From Berberis thunbergii (Eukaryota > Streptophyta > Magnoliopsida > Ranunculales > Berberidaceae): a stretch of 64,000 nucleotides of DNA. Shown piece after piece: positions 23,566-36,290 of this stretch. Each line of letters starts with the position of its first letter. Positions within the stretch are counted from its first letter, which is position 1. The notes below the pieces were generated by a model, which did not search any database, was not told where the DNA came from, and saw nothing but the letters and a program-made list of their open reading frames with translations. The stretch lies in the NCBI GenBank assembly GCA_003290165.1, contig QNQO01000672.1, positions 248,001 through 312,000 of the forward strand, read 5' to 3'. Position numbers and translations under genes: made by a program.

Positions 23566-26500
23566 TGTCATGTTTTCGTGTTGATTTCAAATGGGTGTTA
23601 CTCTAACAAACTAGCACTAGACTTCAATCTTAAAAAATATTTCAACAAAATTTTAAACATAAATTGGGAGATTGCTATATATATGTCTGATGCCAATGTC
23701 TGAATCAAACATTGTACCAAACATATCATTAGACACTAACAACAATATTTTTAAATATTCAAATATAACTGATTCAGATGTGTAAACAAACAACCCCTTA
23801 ATCGTTAAACTTGACAAGTGAATTAGGTAAATACATGCAAGGTTCAAGTATTGTCATCGGTTGGATATACCAACACATGAAAAAGAGATACTCGAAACAT
23901 TTTGTATATTTCATCAAATATCGAGATAATCGACAAATCTACTGTAAGCAAACTTGGACCCCTAATCACCAGGGTTTTATTTTTTATGTTTATTTAAGCC
24001 CAACCTAAAACTAATAAAATACATGTTTAAAAAAATAAAATAATAATAAGTAAGAGTCAAGTTTCATCCTAAGCATGAATTTGTATTATGCTCAAGATCT
24101 CAGCTTATATCATAATATATCAATTCTAAATTATGTTCAGTGGTGTTAGCTGCTCCATATAATCTTCGTATGTACAATTATTGTATAATAGAGTGCATTT
24201 CGTCACCTGTGTAATTAAATCGGCAAAGAATCACCCATTAATCATTGATTAATAGAAAAAGGAGTTGACCGATCCGGGATGACTGAAATCGTTTGGGTTT
24301 TACGGACTCACACAAATCGGCGAGTCGCTGCATAATCGGCCGAGTTGACCCGCCGATTTATCATCTTTAAAAAAAACATGTAACTCACGATTCAGTCTCT
24401 TCCATTTCCATTCGCAGCCTACAGAGCCTCTTCCTTTTCCATTCACAGCCTGCAGAGAAGTACTGAAGAAGAACAAGGATTAAAGGTGTTGAGAAGAAGA
24501 AGAAAAAGGTGAAGAACTGAAGAAGAACGGTGAAAAAGACTGCGACGACTGATTGATCTCTCTTCTCCTCCCTCCTTCAAACCAAATCAAATGTATGTAT
24601 GTACCAGATCTCTTCTTTCACAACCCATTGTTTCAGGTCTTTATTTTTTTTTTCGGCGAGGAAATTTTTTGATCTCTTCACTACTTTTTTGGGTAGTGCA
24701 AACACTTTGTTGATTTTTTTTCCAGCAGTGCAAAACACGTTGATATTTTTTATTCAACAGTGCAAAACACGTTGATCTAATGATCTTTTTTTTTAATACT
24801 GATCGTTCATGCTTAAAGGGGATCAAAGCTGTGGGAATTCAGATTTATTTTTTATTTTTTGACTTCTACTAAATGTTTAGGAAATTTTCTTCTTCGAGTG
24901 TTATTTAGTGGCTGATAATAAGATATGAGCTGGAATGTGATATCTGTTGTAATTAAACCAAAATCTTAAGACTCTAGTTGATTCAATGGAAATAAGAAGA
25001 ATAGAAACATACTCGATCGATTCATAGCGATTTTCCCGTTTAGTGATGAGTTTGGATTGTTTGAATCAATCGGAAGATCTAAACAATTTATAATGCACAT
25101 AAATCACAACCCTTCAACTTACGGGCTGTGAATTTCCAATTCTGTCCCTCATTAAATTAGAAATTACATCCTTATTTACACCATGTTATTTATTAATACC
25201 TTATATTCCAATATTCCTATTAGATCACATATTAGATGAACTACACTTTAAGATATCAATACACGTTATATTACATATGTGTGCCCACATTATTGAATTT
25301 GTCCAACAATATTCTCCTGTTTAGGCACTTAATCTCACATTATTGTTCTTTATGATAAAATATTTGTGATTACAAATAAGAACATTGAAAGTAAGTGATG
25401 CTTCCTTAGGTGCTTCCGAGCAAGAGGAATTCTTTACCAGAGATATTGAATATGTTGAAATGAAAAAGGTACATATGTGTTGAGAACTTTTCACCTTTTC
25501 TCCTCTCTGAATTTTATAGACATTTGAAATTTTATTTATTTATTTATTTATTTAAATAGTGCAGTGGGAATGAGCAATCTCAAGTTGCATGTGTTCAAGG
25601 ATCCATGAGGGGTTGAGACCACACTTCTTTTGATGCATCCACTTCTTTCTAAACAACTTCAGGTAACTATAATTATTTCAATCTGTAAAATTAAGTTAAT
25701 TTGATGAATTAGTAAAGCAATATAATTACAAATAATATAATTACAGATTTATAGTATTTGATTAATTATTTATTTTTATATATGGCTATGATTAAATTTA
25801 AAAATATACTGATTAAATCCGATTATTTCCAATTAATTATAATTTGGTCCTGGACCACGAAGCAACCGTGAACCGATTTAACTACCCAATTCGTCACATA
25901 AAACCATAATGTATTGTAAGATAATTAATTTTTGTAATATTGCAAAATATAACGTTAAGTCAATGAATCTAACTTTTGGGAGTCCGCTGAAACTAGCACA
26001 TTCGATGATCAAGTGGAACCTAAACACTATATTATCATTCATTCAATAGAGATCATTCGCCATTCTTCACATCTCAAAACTCAACTCTCCCTAATTGAAT
26101 GGTTGATTCTTCCTCCATTGAGAAGTAGGTTACCTCCCACAAATGTACGGAACGGAGAGTAAAAGATTAATTAGTAATACAGCAAGTGCAGTCTTGTATC
26201 ACTACGAACCTAAAGTCTGAAGTAAGAAAATTCACAAGCCTAAACTCTGAAGTAAGAAAATCCACAAACAAAACTCACGTTTTGGGCACTTGAGATACCA
26301 CTGTGTATGTGGCAACCTCAGGATGGGTCTCTACAAGAATCTTACAAACAAATCAATGAAGACTGCCTAAATAAAATTTAGTAGATTTGCCAATAGTTTG
26401 AAAATGTTTCAGTATCGTTATTAAGAGAATCTGTCTAAAAAAGTCAGATGCCTTCCTAACCTATCAAAATGTATATAAAGGTCAGGATTTTAAATACAAC

Positions 26501-26630
26501 AACCAGTAAAAAATTCGATCATTTTTTAACGGAACTACCAGATCTATGTAGCCCTTATATCTCAGTCTAGATATTGCTGGAGACTTGTCAAACAATTTGG
26601 CGTCACTTCTATCAACCAAGGACATGCATT
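23566..26630. other. Intron spacer with small tandem repeats
   Basis: No gene. 24395-24455 holds a duplicated 30-mer (TCCATTTCCATTCGCAGCC and TCCTTTTCCATTCACAGCC). 24690-24780 holds three loose copies of a 35-40-bp unit with AGTGCAAAACACGTTGAT. A TTTA run lies near 25540. The GC-richer stretch 24260-24360 (CGGCGAGTCGCTGC, CCGAGTTGACCCGCCGA) may be the end of another transposon, but I find no matching end. Confidence 0.5.
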
Positions 26631-26638
26631 ATTTAAAA

Positions 26639-27252
26639 CAATGTTCTAAAAATCGGCCTAGGCGCTAGAAGGTAGAAAAACGTCTAGATTAATGGCTGGG
26701 CGGATTTTGGGCAGTCTGAACGAGTTTTTATTTTTTATTTTTTTCATTTATTTATTTTAATAAGGCTGATTGTGTTTTTATTTTTTATTTTTTATTTTTT
26801 AGAAATAAATAATTTAATTATTTTTTATTCAGTATATGTCTAAATGTAGCAAATGATGATTACTTAATGAAATTCTCAAAGAATCTGCCGGTACTAATTT
26901 TATTATTTTAGTAATGTAGATTTTATCAAACATGACTAAGGTTATTCATGCAATTTGAAGAAAAATAAAAGAGTAGGTTTGGATATTTGTCCACAAATTC
27001 AACTTTGTATAAAGTACCCATCATGACAAACTTAAGTCATTTGAGTTTTAATAAATTTTGTTCATGGTTGTTAATTTTTCATGTTTTTAAAATTTGCATA
27101 TGTATATTGGTATTAAATTGAATGTAATTGATAATGTATTATTATTATGCTTAACTTTTGTAAATTATTAAAGTTATAATACAAAACTTAAGACCGCCTA
27201 GGCCCCTGGGCGCTAGGCACCTGCTCACCGCCCACCGCTTTTTAGAACACTG
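26639..27252. mobile_element. hAT-type element, family H2, copy 1
   Basis: Ends CAATGTTCTAAAAA and, inverted, CAGTGTTCTAAAAA. The target duplication is ATTTAAAA / GTTTAAAA (7 of 8). Subterminal GCCTAGGCGCTAG-type repeats lie on both sides and the interior is AT-rich. The copy at 60562 is the same family in opposite orientation. Confidence 0.88.
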
Positions 27253-27380
27253 GTTTAAAATATCGTTATCGATCGAATATATCAACCATTGAAAAGGGAA
27301 ACATAAGATACATATTTTACTATTTTGTTGAATATCATGAATATATCCATAGGTATAGGGACGAATTTGGTTTTTACTAA

Positions 27381-29130
27381 AGGTAATTTACACTTTGCCC
27401 CCTATTATACATATGTAATTAATAAGTAGACTCATCATTAATCACTATTACCCGCATTGACTAGTGGTCAACGTCCATTGACAGTCAATTTTCAAAGCAA
27501 AATATTGAAATGCCCCTAAAAAATTAAAGGTTGAGATTGAATCTTTCGTATCTCGAACATCTCATCTCGAGAAAAATTTTAAGTTACAACTGAAATCGTA
27601 ATCGTATCTCGAGAAAAATTTAACAGTTGATTTAAAAAAATTTCATATTAAACAACTCATCTCGAGAAAAATATAACGGTCCAAATTTAATGGAACACAC
27701 ATCTCTAGATAAATCAAACGGTCTAAATTTAATTGTGCATGCATCTCAAGAAAAGTCTAATGGCCCATCATGCATCTTGAGGAAAATCTATCGATTCAGC
27801 ACGTATCTCAAAGAAATTTGATGGTTTAACATGCATCTCGAGAAAAATTTGACAATTCAGCTCGTATGTAAAAACACTAGTTGTTCATATTTATCTGTAC
27901 ATGCATCTCGAAAAATATGACTACTCATTTATTCGTGGACGCATCTCGAAAAAATCTAACGATCCAACACGCATCTCGAGAAAATTATGACGATCCAGCA
28001 CACATCTCATGGAAATTTTGTAAACTCACATTTATTTGTGCACACATCTCGAGAAAATATGACGTCTGAAAAATAACTTTACTTTTGCCATCTTAATTAA
28101 ATTTGAATTTAATTTTGCCCTCTAAAACAAAATAGACCTAAGAGATGAAAGGGGAGGAATAAGGAGGGAGGAGAAGGAAAGGAGGAGGAGAAAAGAGAAG
28201 AAATGAAGGATGAAGTTGAGAAATGAAGAATGAAGCTCTAACTTTATAATAGGGGTTGTGAAACAGAGGATGAATGATGAATGAAAAAGTGGAGGAAGGA
28301 GGATGAATGAGGAAGTGGGGGAATGAGGAAGATGAGAGAACTGGTGGCGAGGCTGCGAGATAGAGGAGGGAGGAAGAAAATAATAAAATTTTTCTTGATC
28401 ATCTCTTAGGTATTTCTGTTTCAGGTGATACAACTAAATTCAAATTTATTTTATGGGATTAAGTTATGATCAATAATTTATTTTATGGGGTTACGGGCAA
28501 AATTATATTAAAATTTATTCAAACGTTCGATTTTCTCAAGATGTGTGCACGAATAAATTTAAGCCAACAAATTTCCCCCAAGATGCGTGCAGAATTGTTA
28601 GATTTTCCTCGAGATGCGTACGTAGATAAATTTGAGTCATAAGATTTCCTCGAGATGCATGCATGAATAAATTTGAGCTGTCAAATTTCCTCGAGATGCG
28701 TATTGGACCATCATATTTTCTTCTAGATGCAGACTGGATCGTCAAAATTTTCTCGAGATGCATGAATATTTAAATTTGGACCGTTAAATTTACCTAGAGA
28801 TGTGTGTACTACTAAATTTAGACCATTAGATTTTCCTTGAGATGACTTGTTTAAGACGAAAGATTTTTTAAAATCAATTTGTTGAATTTTTCTCGAGATA
28901 CGATTACAATTTCAATTGGGTCTTAAGATTTTCCTTGAGATGAGATGTTCAAGATACGAAATATTCAATCTCAGCCTTTGATTTCTGAAGGGCATTTTGG
29001 TAATCTGATTTGAAAATTGACGGTCAATGGACAACGATCGCTAGTCAAGGGGGGTAATTGTAATAGTGATTAATGATGGATCTATTTATTAATTAGCTAT
29101 GTATAATAGGGGGCAAAGTGCAAATTACCC
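27381..29130. mobile_element. Mutator-like element with very long inverted repeats (family A, copy 2)
   Basis: Arms start AGGTAATTTACACTTTGCC and, inverted, GGGTAATTTGCACTTTGCC, and extend about 700 bp inward, so the element is almost a full hairpin. The flanking 9-bp duplication TTTTACTAA (27372-27380 and 29131-29139) is perfect. Each arm contains about a dozen spaced copies of a CATCTCGAGAAAAATTTGA-like motif. The centre (28130-28390) is purine-rich with GGCTGCGAGATAGAGGAGG, like copy 1. The conserved AACATCTCATCTCGA / ATACGATTACAATTTCAA blocks tie it to 21299-23556. Confidence 0.92.
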
Positions 29131-29139
29131 TTTTACTAA

Positions 29140-29396
29140 CTCAGGCAGATCCCTTAGTTTTCGTTGTAAATTAAAAACTGTACATACACATGACTAAATG
29201 AAACCTATATCATTTGAGTTCCATTTGGTTGAAATTTTGAGAAAAATTAAAGATCAATAATATAAACAGTGTCAAAGATTAGCTCATTTCAACATGCGAG
29301 CATCAGATCTACTTTACATAGGATAAAAGGAATTTCTCTATTAATATCACCAAGCGAGCGAAGCCCGCCTTGGGCTCAAAACAAACTAGCTGGTAG
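29140..29396. other. Short spacer between mobile elements
   Basis: No feature seen beyond the target duplication of the next element. Confidence 0.5.
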
Positions 29397-29725
29397 TAGG
29401 GTTGAAAATCGAACTAATGGTTTGATTTTACCCAAACCGAGAACCGAACCGATTTTCAAACCGAAATCGAACTGATTTTAATTTAGGTAAACCGTAAACC
29501 AAACCGACTGACTATTTTAAACATATTATATTACTTTTATATAAAATATATACTATTTATTATATATATTCGGTCGGTTCGGTTTTGTCGGTTAAAATCG
29601 AAAACCGAACAAACAATATCGGTTTTGAATTTTTTTTAAAATAAAAATCGAACCGAACTTTAGCCAAACCGATCGGTTCGATTTTGATCGATTTGGTTAG
29701 TTTAGTCGTTTCCTTTTCAACCCTA
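29397..29725. mobile_element. hAT-type MITE, family H3
   Basis: 329 bp. Ends TAGGGTTGAAAA and TTTTCAACCCTA are exact inverse copies, with a perfect 8-bp duplication GCTGGTAG (29389-29396 and 29726-29733). The interior is made of AACCGAACCGA-type repeats in inverted arms around a TATA-rich centre, so it folds back on itself. Confidence 0.92.
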
Positions 29726-29733
29726 GCTGGTAG

Positions 29734-31027
29734 GCCAGCTTGTGCCCATTGCCCAAGACCACCTGAAAAAGGTGGTCATTAAATACTCACAAAGATTGTT
29801 TATCAAGATATTTAATGGTGGGACCTACGCGTCTCGAAAAACAATGTTGAAACTGTCTAAACTTTGGCATATTATTTCTAGTGTTCATCTGTAATTTTTC
29901 TAAAATTTCATCTCAAACGAATTAAAAAATAAATTTATATTTAAAGGGTCTTTAATTTACAGTGAAAACTAAAAGGGTCCTCCTGGATTAATCAAAATCA
30001 TTTTTCGTCCCTAATCTCTCAATGCCCCATATATCCTAGACATTTAAGTTTCTTTAAATGAAAAACAAAAAGCATACATATCAGACATAGGTGGTTTCAT
30101 CCATGCTCCTATGAGTACCATCACACACTTCGAAAAAAAAAAATTATAAGACAGCAAAGCAAAAGAGCTAAAGGAAAATGATGGATATAGAAGTAATGTT
30201 AACATTTTTAGTTTAATGTTATTTGCAATTAGGACAAGGGTTTCTAATTCAATTAGGATTAGGTATAGGTTGCTTTGGGAACGAGTTATTTTCAACCATG
30301 AATAGTTGCTTTGTGAGCTCTTCTAACAGAACATAAAGTTTTCTCAATTACTTAAAAGCTTTGTCATATACAAACCTTGTTTTATTGAGTTAGTTCTTTT
30401 CGCACTGTAATTACCATTAAAATTGGTATCAAAGCATTGTGCGTAAAACATTGTTCGAACTTTGCAGAAAATATGATGCATACAAAGAATCGAAAAGAAG
30501 AGACAAAAGCCTTGAAGAAAACGATTGAGAAATTGCAAGGTGTGTATTGCTCTCAACATCGTCATAGGTAAGATGAAGATGGAGATGAATAAAAAGTAAT
30601 GCAAATGATGAAGAAGGTAAAAACACACCTCGAGTAAAGTCTAACACACCGAAAACTTCCAGATGAAAAACATGTCGCGCCACAACCCAACATGTCGCAC
30701 CGCCTATAGCACTGCAACCACTCGGAGTGCATACCTATTCGCAACTAGTGGTTCCTCCTGTGGCTAGGGAGTGGTTGACCAATTCTATGGGGGCAATTGG
30801 GAGGGGTTCCTTATTCTTCTTCGGTGCTTATCTGGAGTGGCTTCTTTGGGGGTTTCACAACCATATGCATGGGGTTTACCCGCTCTATGATGTTGTCCTA
30901 TAACCTTTTTTACCACCAATCCCAGCTCTACTAAAAATTCCACATCCCATAACCTTTCTTCACAATCCCACAACAAATTTATTGAACCCATCAACACCCA
31001 ACGATGATGTGTTGGCTCAATTGAGCA
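29734..31027 (+). mobile_element. Remnant of an LTR retrotransposon
   Basis: TGGTATCAAAGC at 30424-30435 looks like a plus-strand tRNA-Met primer-binding site after an LTR end at about 30420. Downstream is a decayed gag-like stretch (MHTKNRKEETKALKKTIEKLQ), continuing as a proline-rich frame that resumes after the hAT insertion (to about 32210). 29810-29960 resembles 59380-59500 and may be part of an older LTR. The boundaries are not clear. Confidence 0.45.
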
Positions 31028-31035
31028 CATCAATT

Positions 31036-31996
31036 TAGGTATGTCAACGAGGCGGACTTGAGCAAATCCATCCCCGATCAGTCAGAAAAAATGGATCCCC
31101 AAATTTGCCTCGCCAATTCGTTTATTAAGTTAATTAAAAATCACAACCGCCCCGTGTGGATTGACGGATATCTGCCCCGCCCCACCAATCCGTTTACGGT
31201 TTGCGATTTTGTTGTTGGATTGCCAGGTCCCCGCCCCGATCATAGTATCAAACTCATATCAACCATTACAATGTTTCAAAACTTGCTAACCAATATCATA
31301 TTATCTATAATAGATTCATATAGGCTTGTATGAGGCGAAAGCTTACAAAGCTACTAATCCAATAATTGAAACATCCAAGAAGCACAAGGATTCTTACTGG
31401 TAAAAGATACAAAAATTATAACAAAAATTACAAAAAAATAAAATAAAAATATTTGAATTAAAGAATCAAGATACAAAAATTATAACAAAAAATTACAAAA
31501 TAAAAATAAAAATTGATCTAAAGAATCTGGATCTTAGATCTCAAATCAGAGATCTCAGATCTTTCTTGCAGCTAGGGGAGAGGAAGGCGGGGAAGGGAGG
31601 GGAGATCTTCGAGTGCGTGTTTGTCGTTGTGGGAGGCTTCGACTTCGACCACTAGACCACTCTTCGACCACCAGAGAGGCTTCGAGCCTTCGATCGACCA
31701 CCAGTGAGGCTTCGAGCACATAGAGAGCCTTCACTCCGTGAGAGGCGAAATGAGATTGTGAGACAGTGAGATGGATTTATTTCATATTTATAGTTCAAGA
31801 GTATTGTAGTAATTTAACCGATTAAACGGATATCCGTGGGGGCGGATATGGCCAAATCCCTATTCGCCCCGAATAATAAATGGATATAGGTTGGATATCC
31901 GTATCCGCCCCAACCTCCATCCACCCTTAACCAAATCCGCCCCAAACGGGGAAAGTGGGCGAATATCCGTGACAATCCGCCCCATTGCCATCCCTG
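31036..31996. mobile_element. hAT-type element, family H4
   Basis: Ends TAGGTATGTCAACGAGGCGGA and, inverted, CAGGGATGGCAATGGGGCGG are imperfect inverse copies. The 8-bp duplication CATCAATT (31028-31035 and 31997-32004) is perfect. Subterminal GCCCCGCC / ATATCCGT motifs recur. No transposase; the interior has a purine-rich AGGGGAGAGGAAGG segment. Confidence 0.9.
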
Positions 31997-32257
31997 CATC
32001 AATTCTGGAATCCACCCCACCGAGTTGAGTTTGTCGAACCTATGGTACACCAATCAGTTCCCCAAAAATCCCCTTTTTTCTTCACCTCAACCCCACACCC
32101 ATCGATCAAGTTGTTGAACTCCCAAAACCACATAGTGGGGTCAATCAACACTCATTCCTTGGTCTGCACAATACCGGGCCCAACAACCCTCATCAAACAA
32201 CCACCATAGCCCATCCTAAGCATACTATCATGCCCTTAAACCTACACAATAACGGCA

Positions 32258-32902
32258 TGACATCGGGCATAATAACGATTATTCTGCAGGCTAATAGCAA
32301 CAGATAATTGATAGGGAAGCACACAAGAAGATTACCCAAAAAGCACAGAGAAAATAACTCTAATTTTAATCAAATTACTCAAATCAAAGATATCTCTAAA
32401 ATCAGACTACAAGCCGAACTTTATAGCTAAAACTCATCAATATTAGAATTTTACCAAAAATGGAAACACCCCAATAATCATGCTTCAACAAAATACGTAA
32501 TAAACGAAATATACTCCCAGAAATCTGACCCAAATTGGGTTCAGAATTACTTCCTAAACAATAATTGAAATATTACTATAAAGAGAAATAAATTATTAAA
32601 TTTGTAGATTCGAAAAGGAAAACAATGAATTTTTGCCTCGAAAAGATGTGCAACGAGCGTAGCTAGTTAACAACGATGTGCGCGTTGAAAAAAGCTTTCC
32701 AAATTGGGGTCGTTTACGCGATTCTAATACTCTTAGCCAAAGTTATGGCCAAAATACTAAAACGCACCCTAAATTGCCAAATTTGAAATAAAATTATGAT
32801 TTCCTGCCATTTTTGCGCTGATCTGCTAATTCAAGATATCTTAGCGCTAATAACGTGCTATCTGACAGCTCAACATCATCTGAATCGGATCCTCCTGCAT
32901 CA
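32258..32902 (-). repeat. Gypsy 3' LTR (minus-strand element)
   Basis: 645 bp, matches 36291-36934 with scattered substitutions. Confidence 0.9.
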
Positions 32903-32936
32903 GTCGCTCCAGGTTGGAAAGAACTCGTCATCGAGT

Positions 32937-35900
32937 TCACAATAGCATCTCGGGATTTGCAAAACAATGACTCAGGTGCTTTACATTAAAGACATCAGAA
33001 ATCCTCACATGACTGGGGCGGCACAGTCTGTAGGCATTATCATTGATCTTCTGCAAGATCTCACAGGGTCTAATCTTTCGCTCAAGCTTATTATATTCTC
33101 CAACAGGAAAACGATCACGGTAATACTGCCCAAACAAAATCACCAACATCAAAAAGTACCTGACGACAGTGACGGTCGGCTTGAACTTTGTACTTGGAAT
33201 TAGTCTCGTGAATAGCCAGCTTCACCTGCTCATGGATACCCCGAAGATGTTCTGCCATTGCATCTGCCTTGGGATTCAAACGACCTACACGTGAAATAGG
33301 GACTAAGTCGAGCACCTCGAATGGATTCTGGCTATAGACAATTTCAAATGGGCTCATTCCGGTGGTTCTGTTCTTTGACCTGTTATAGGCAAATTCTGCC
33401 TGAGGTAACGCCAAATCCCACTGTTTTGGTTTAGTGTCTGCCAAACTCCTTAAAAGGTTCCCCAAATTGCGATTCACCACCTCGGTCTGTCCATCCGTCT
33501 GGGTGAGTGGTAAGCACTGCTAAAATTCAAGTTCATCCCCAGTTTCTCCCATAAACTTTGTCAAAAATGACTCATGAACTTGGTGTTACGATCTGAAGTA
33601 ATGGATTGGTGAACACCATGTAAACGCATAATCTCCCTGAAATAAAGATGAGCGATCCGGGCAACATCCATTATTTTTTTGCAAGCTACAAAATGGGTCA
33701 TCTTGGAAAACTTGTCAACCACAACCAAAATAGAATCCTAGGTCAGTTGAGTACGGGGTAAGCCCAACAAAATTCCACACTAATATCAAACCAAGGGGCC
33801 TCAGATACAGGTAAAAGTGTGTACATGCCCGCATTAGTGAGAACTTCTTTGGATTGCTGACACATATAACAACGCTCCACATAATGAACCACATCATTGG
33901 TTAATTTGGGCCAATAATAGGAAGAAGAGATCAAGGCCAACGTCTTATCACGGCCAAAGTGACCCTCATTACGAAGTTCACGAATAATCTGCTGCCTTAG
34001 TGAACAATCTGGAATGCACAACTGTAATTCACGAAACAGATAACCATTATGCAAAATAAAGTCATGTCGTTGACAATTAATTACCTCCTGAATTATCCTT
34101 CCGAAGGAATGATCTGCAGCATACATATAAGAGAAAGCCTCAAATCCTGCAACTCTAATGCTCATGGTGGTGAGGAGTAACATACGACGGCTCAGTGCAT
34201 CCGCGACACCGTTCAAATTTTCTGCTTGGTGCCTCAGCGCAAACGTGAACTCCTGCAAGTACGCCACCCACTTGGCATGTCGTCGACTCAACTTGTGTTT
34301 CCCATTGATGTACTTCAGGGCCTCATGATCAATGACAAGAATAAACTCCCTATCATGTTGATTGCCCTGCTATCAACACACATATGCCAAGATCCATTTT
34401 TTTGGCACTAGCAGAGAAGGTACTGCACATGGGCTCATACTCACGGATGTAGCCCCTTTCCAACAACTCTACCACCTGTCGCTGTAACTGTTCAGATTCC
34501 TTAGGAATGAGGCGATAAGCAGGCCGATTAGGCAAATTGGACCCCGGAACAAGGTCGATCTGATGCTGAATATCCCGCATAGGCTGCCCTGGAGGAAGAT
34601 CCTTTGACATCAGGTCAGAAAACTCTACAAGAAGCTATTGCACATCTGTTGGAAAATCTGAATTCTCATTGACTGCACTATTCCCACAAGGAAACAAAGC
34701 ATAGACCACATCTCCACGATCAATCTCAACTAAAAACCTGAACCTAGAAAGCATGTTAGTATTATTGGTTACCGGGATATGAGTGGTTCCTTCCCGATGA
34801 GGTGCCAACACAATCTTCTTCCTTTTAATGGTAAGAAAATATGTATTTTTCCGCCCATCATGAATAACACTGCGATCATACTGCCAAGGTCTGCCTAACA
34901 ATACGTGACAAGCATCCATAGATACTACATCACACCAAGCATTATCAAAATATTTCCTGTCAATCGAAAAAGACAATAGGAATCGCCTATCTACTATTAC
35001 CTCACTGCCTTTATTCAGCCATGATAATCTGTACGGCTTGGAATGACGATCTATCTTCAACTGCAATTTCTGGACAGCCTCTTCGGACACGACATTCTTA
35101 CAACTGCCATTGTCAATGATCATCTTGCAGACTTTATCTGCAACTGTGCATGTCGTGTGGAAAATATTGGTTCTTAACCAATCGTCCCCTGAATCATCAT
35201 TGGGAGTCAGTAAACTGTTACGAACAACCAGAGTCTCATGACCATTTCCATACAACACATCCCTATATTCATCTTCATCATACACAGGCTCGCCAAGGTC
35301 CTCAAATTCGTCTACCACGTCTTCCTCAATCAGGAGATTGTTGCCCTTCTGAATAGCAGACTTCCTGCACTCAGTCGCTCTATGTCTTTGTTCACCACAT
35401 CTAAAACATCTAATAGTAGAGTTACTCTGCGATGGTGGTTGGGTAGGACGGGATTCTTGAGGGCGAACTGGCCGACTGCTTTGATCACTTCTGATCATAG
35501 GCCTCATATTCTGTTGTTTTTCCATAGCAAGTGCACACTGGTAGGCTTCAGAAACGGTCCACAGTGAGTGAAGACTGAGGACATCCTGCAGGGGTTGTCG
35601 TAATCCCCCAAATATCACGCCACCATCTGCTCTTCCATTTCAGATAAGTCATTACGGGCTACTAATTGATAGAACTCCTCTGTGTAATCATCAACTGATT
35701 TCGTGCCCTGCCTCAATGAATGAAGTCGTTGAAACAAAGTTTGTGTAGCCGAAAGGAAGGAAGTGACCCTTCATCTTTTTCCAATCAGTGATTTTAGCCT
35801 GGCCCTGCTTGTCGCTTGATCGCTTCAACTGCTCCCACCACGCAGATGCTCTGCCTTTGAGTTTGATGGCAACTAATTTCAATTTGACATGATCTGGAAC

Positions 35901-36239
35901 TTTCTTATACTCAAAGATATGCTCTATTTCATTCAAACAATCCACAAATCGTTCGACTTGTAACGTCCTAGAAAACTCGGGTAGATCTACTTTGAAACTG
36001 AGATTTCCATGACGATCCTCCTGACCACAGCGCTCCCAGAATCGAGCACGATTGTGATACGAATTTTTGAAACTGGAATCAGAATCGTGATCTTCCATCT
36101 CACGATGCGCCGTTAGACGCTGGGTTAGCTCTGCAACTTGCCTCTGTAAATCCTCAATCATCACTTCCTGAAAGTTATGATCATGGTGAGGGGCTTCCTC
36201 GTTCGAAATTTGTCCGCGACGACCACGACCACCAGCCAT
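32937..36239 (-). pseudogene. Gypsy gag-pol with reverse transcriptase deletion
   Basis: Gag starts at 36239 (MAGGRGRRGQ), with GRASAWWEQLKR near 35850-35815. The zinc knuckle CFRCGEQRHR is near 35405. Protease is at 35100-34900 (active site D-N-G). After LPPGQPMRDIQHQ and the start of reverse transcriptase, the frame jumps at about 34385 straight into RNase H (VIDHEALKYINGKHKLSRRH), so the catalytic palm with YVDD is lost. The integrase zinc domain (GHFGRDKTLAL, CYMCQQSK) is at 33960-33850, the core at 33750-33500 and the C-terminal part at 33480-32940, with FPVGEYNKL and SDVFNVKHL. Frameshifts lie near 35620, 34620 and 33500. Confidence 0.88.
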
Positions 36240-36276
36240 AGAAACTAATAAAATCTCACTCCAAGAAGATGCTGAA

Positions 36277-36288
36277 GCTCTGATACCA
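36277..36288 (-). other. Primer-binding site (tRNA-iMet), minus strand
   Basis: GCTCTGATACCA on the plus strand, directly beside the 5' LTR at 36291. Confidence 0.88.
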
Positions 36289-36290
36289 AC

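Noticed and set aside
29734..30420. Functional LTR upstream of the primer site at 30424
   Set aside because: No second LTR copy or clear LTR start is visible, so only a remnant is claimed.
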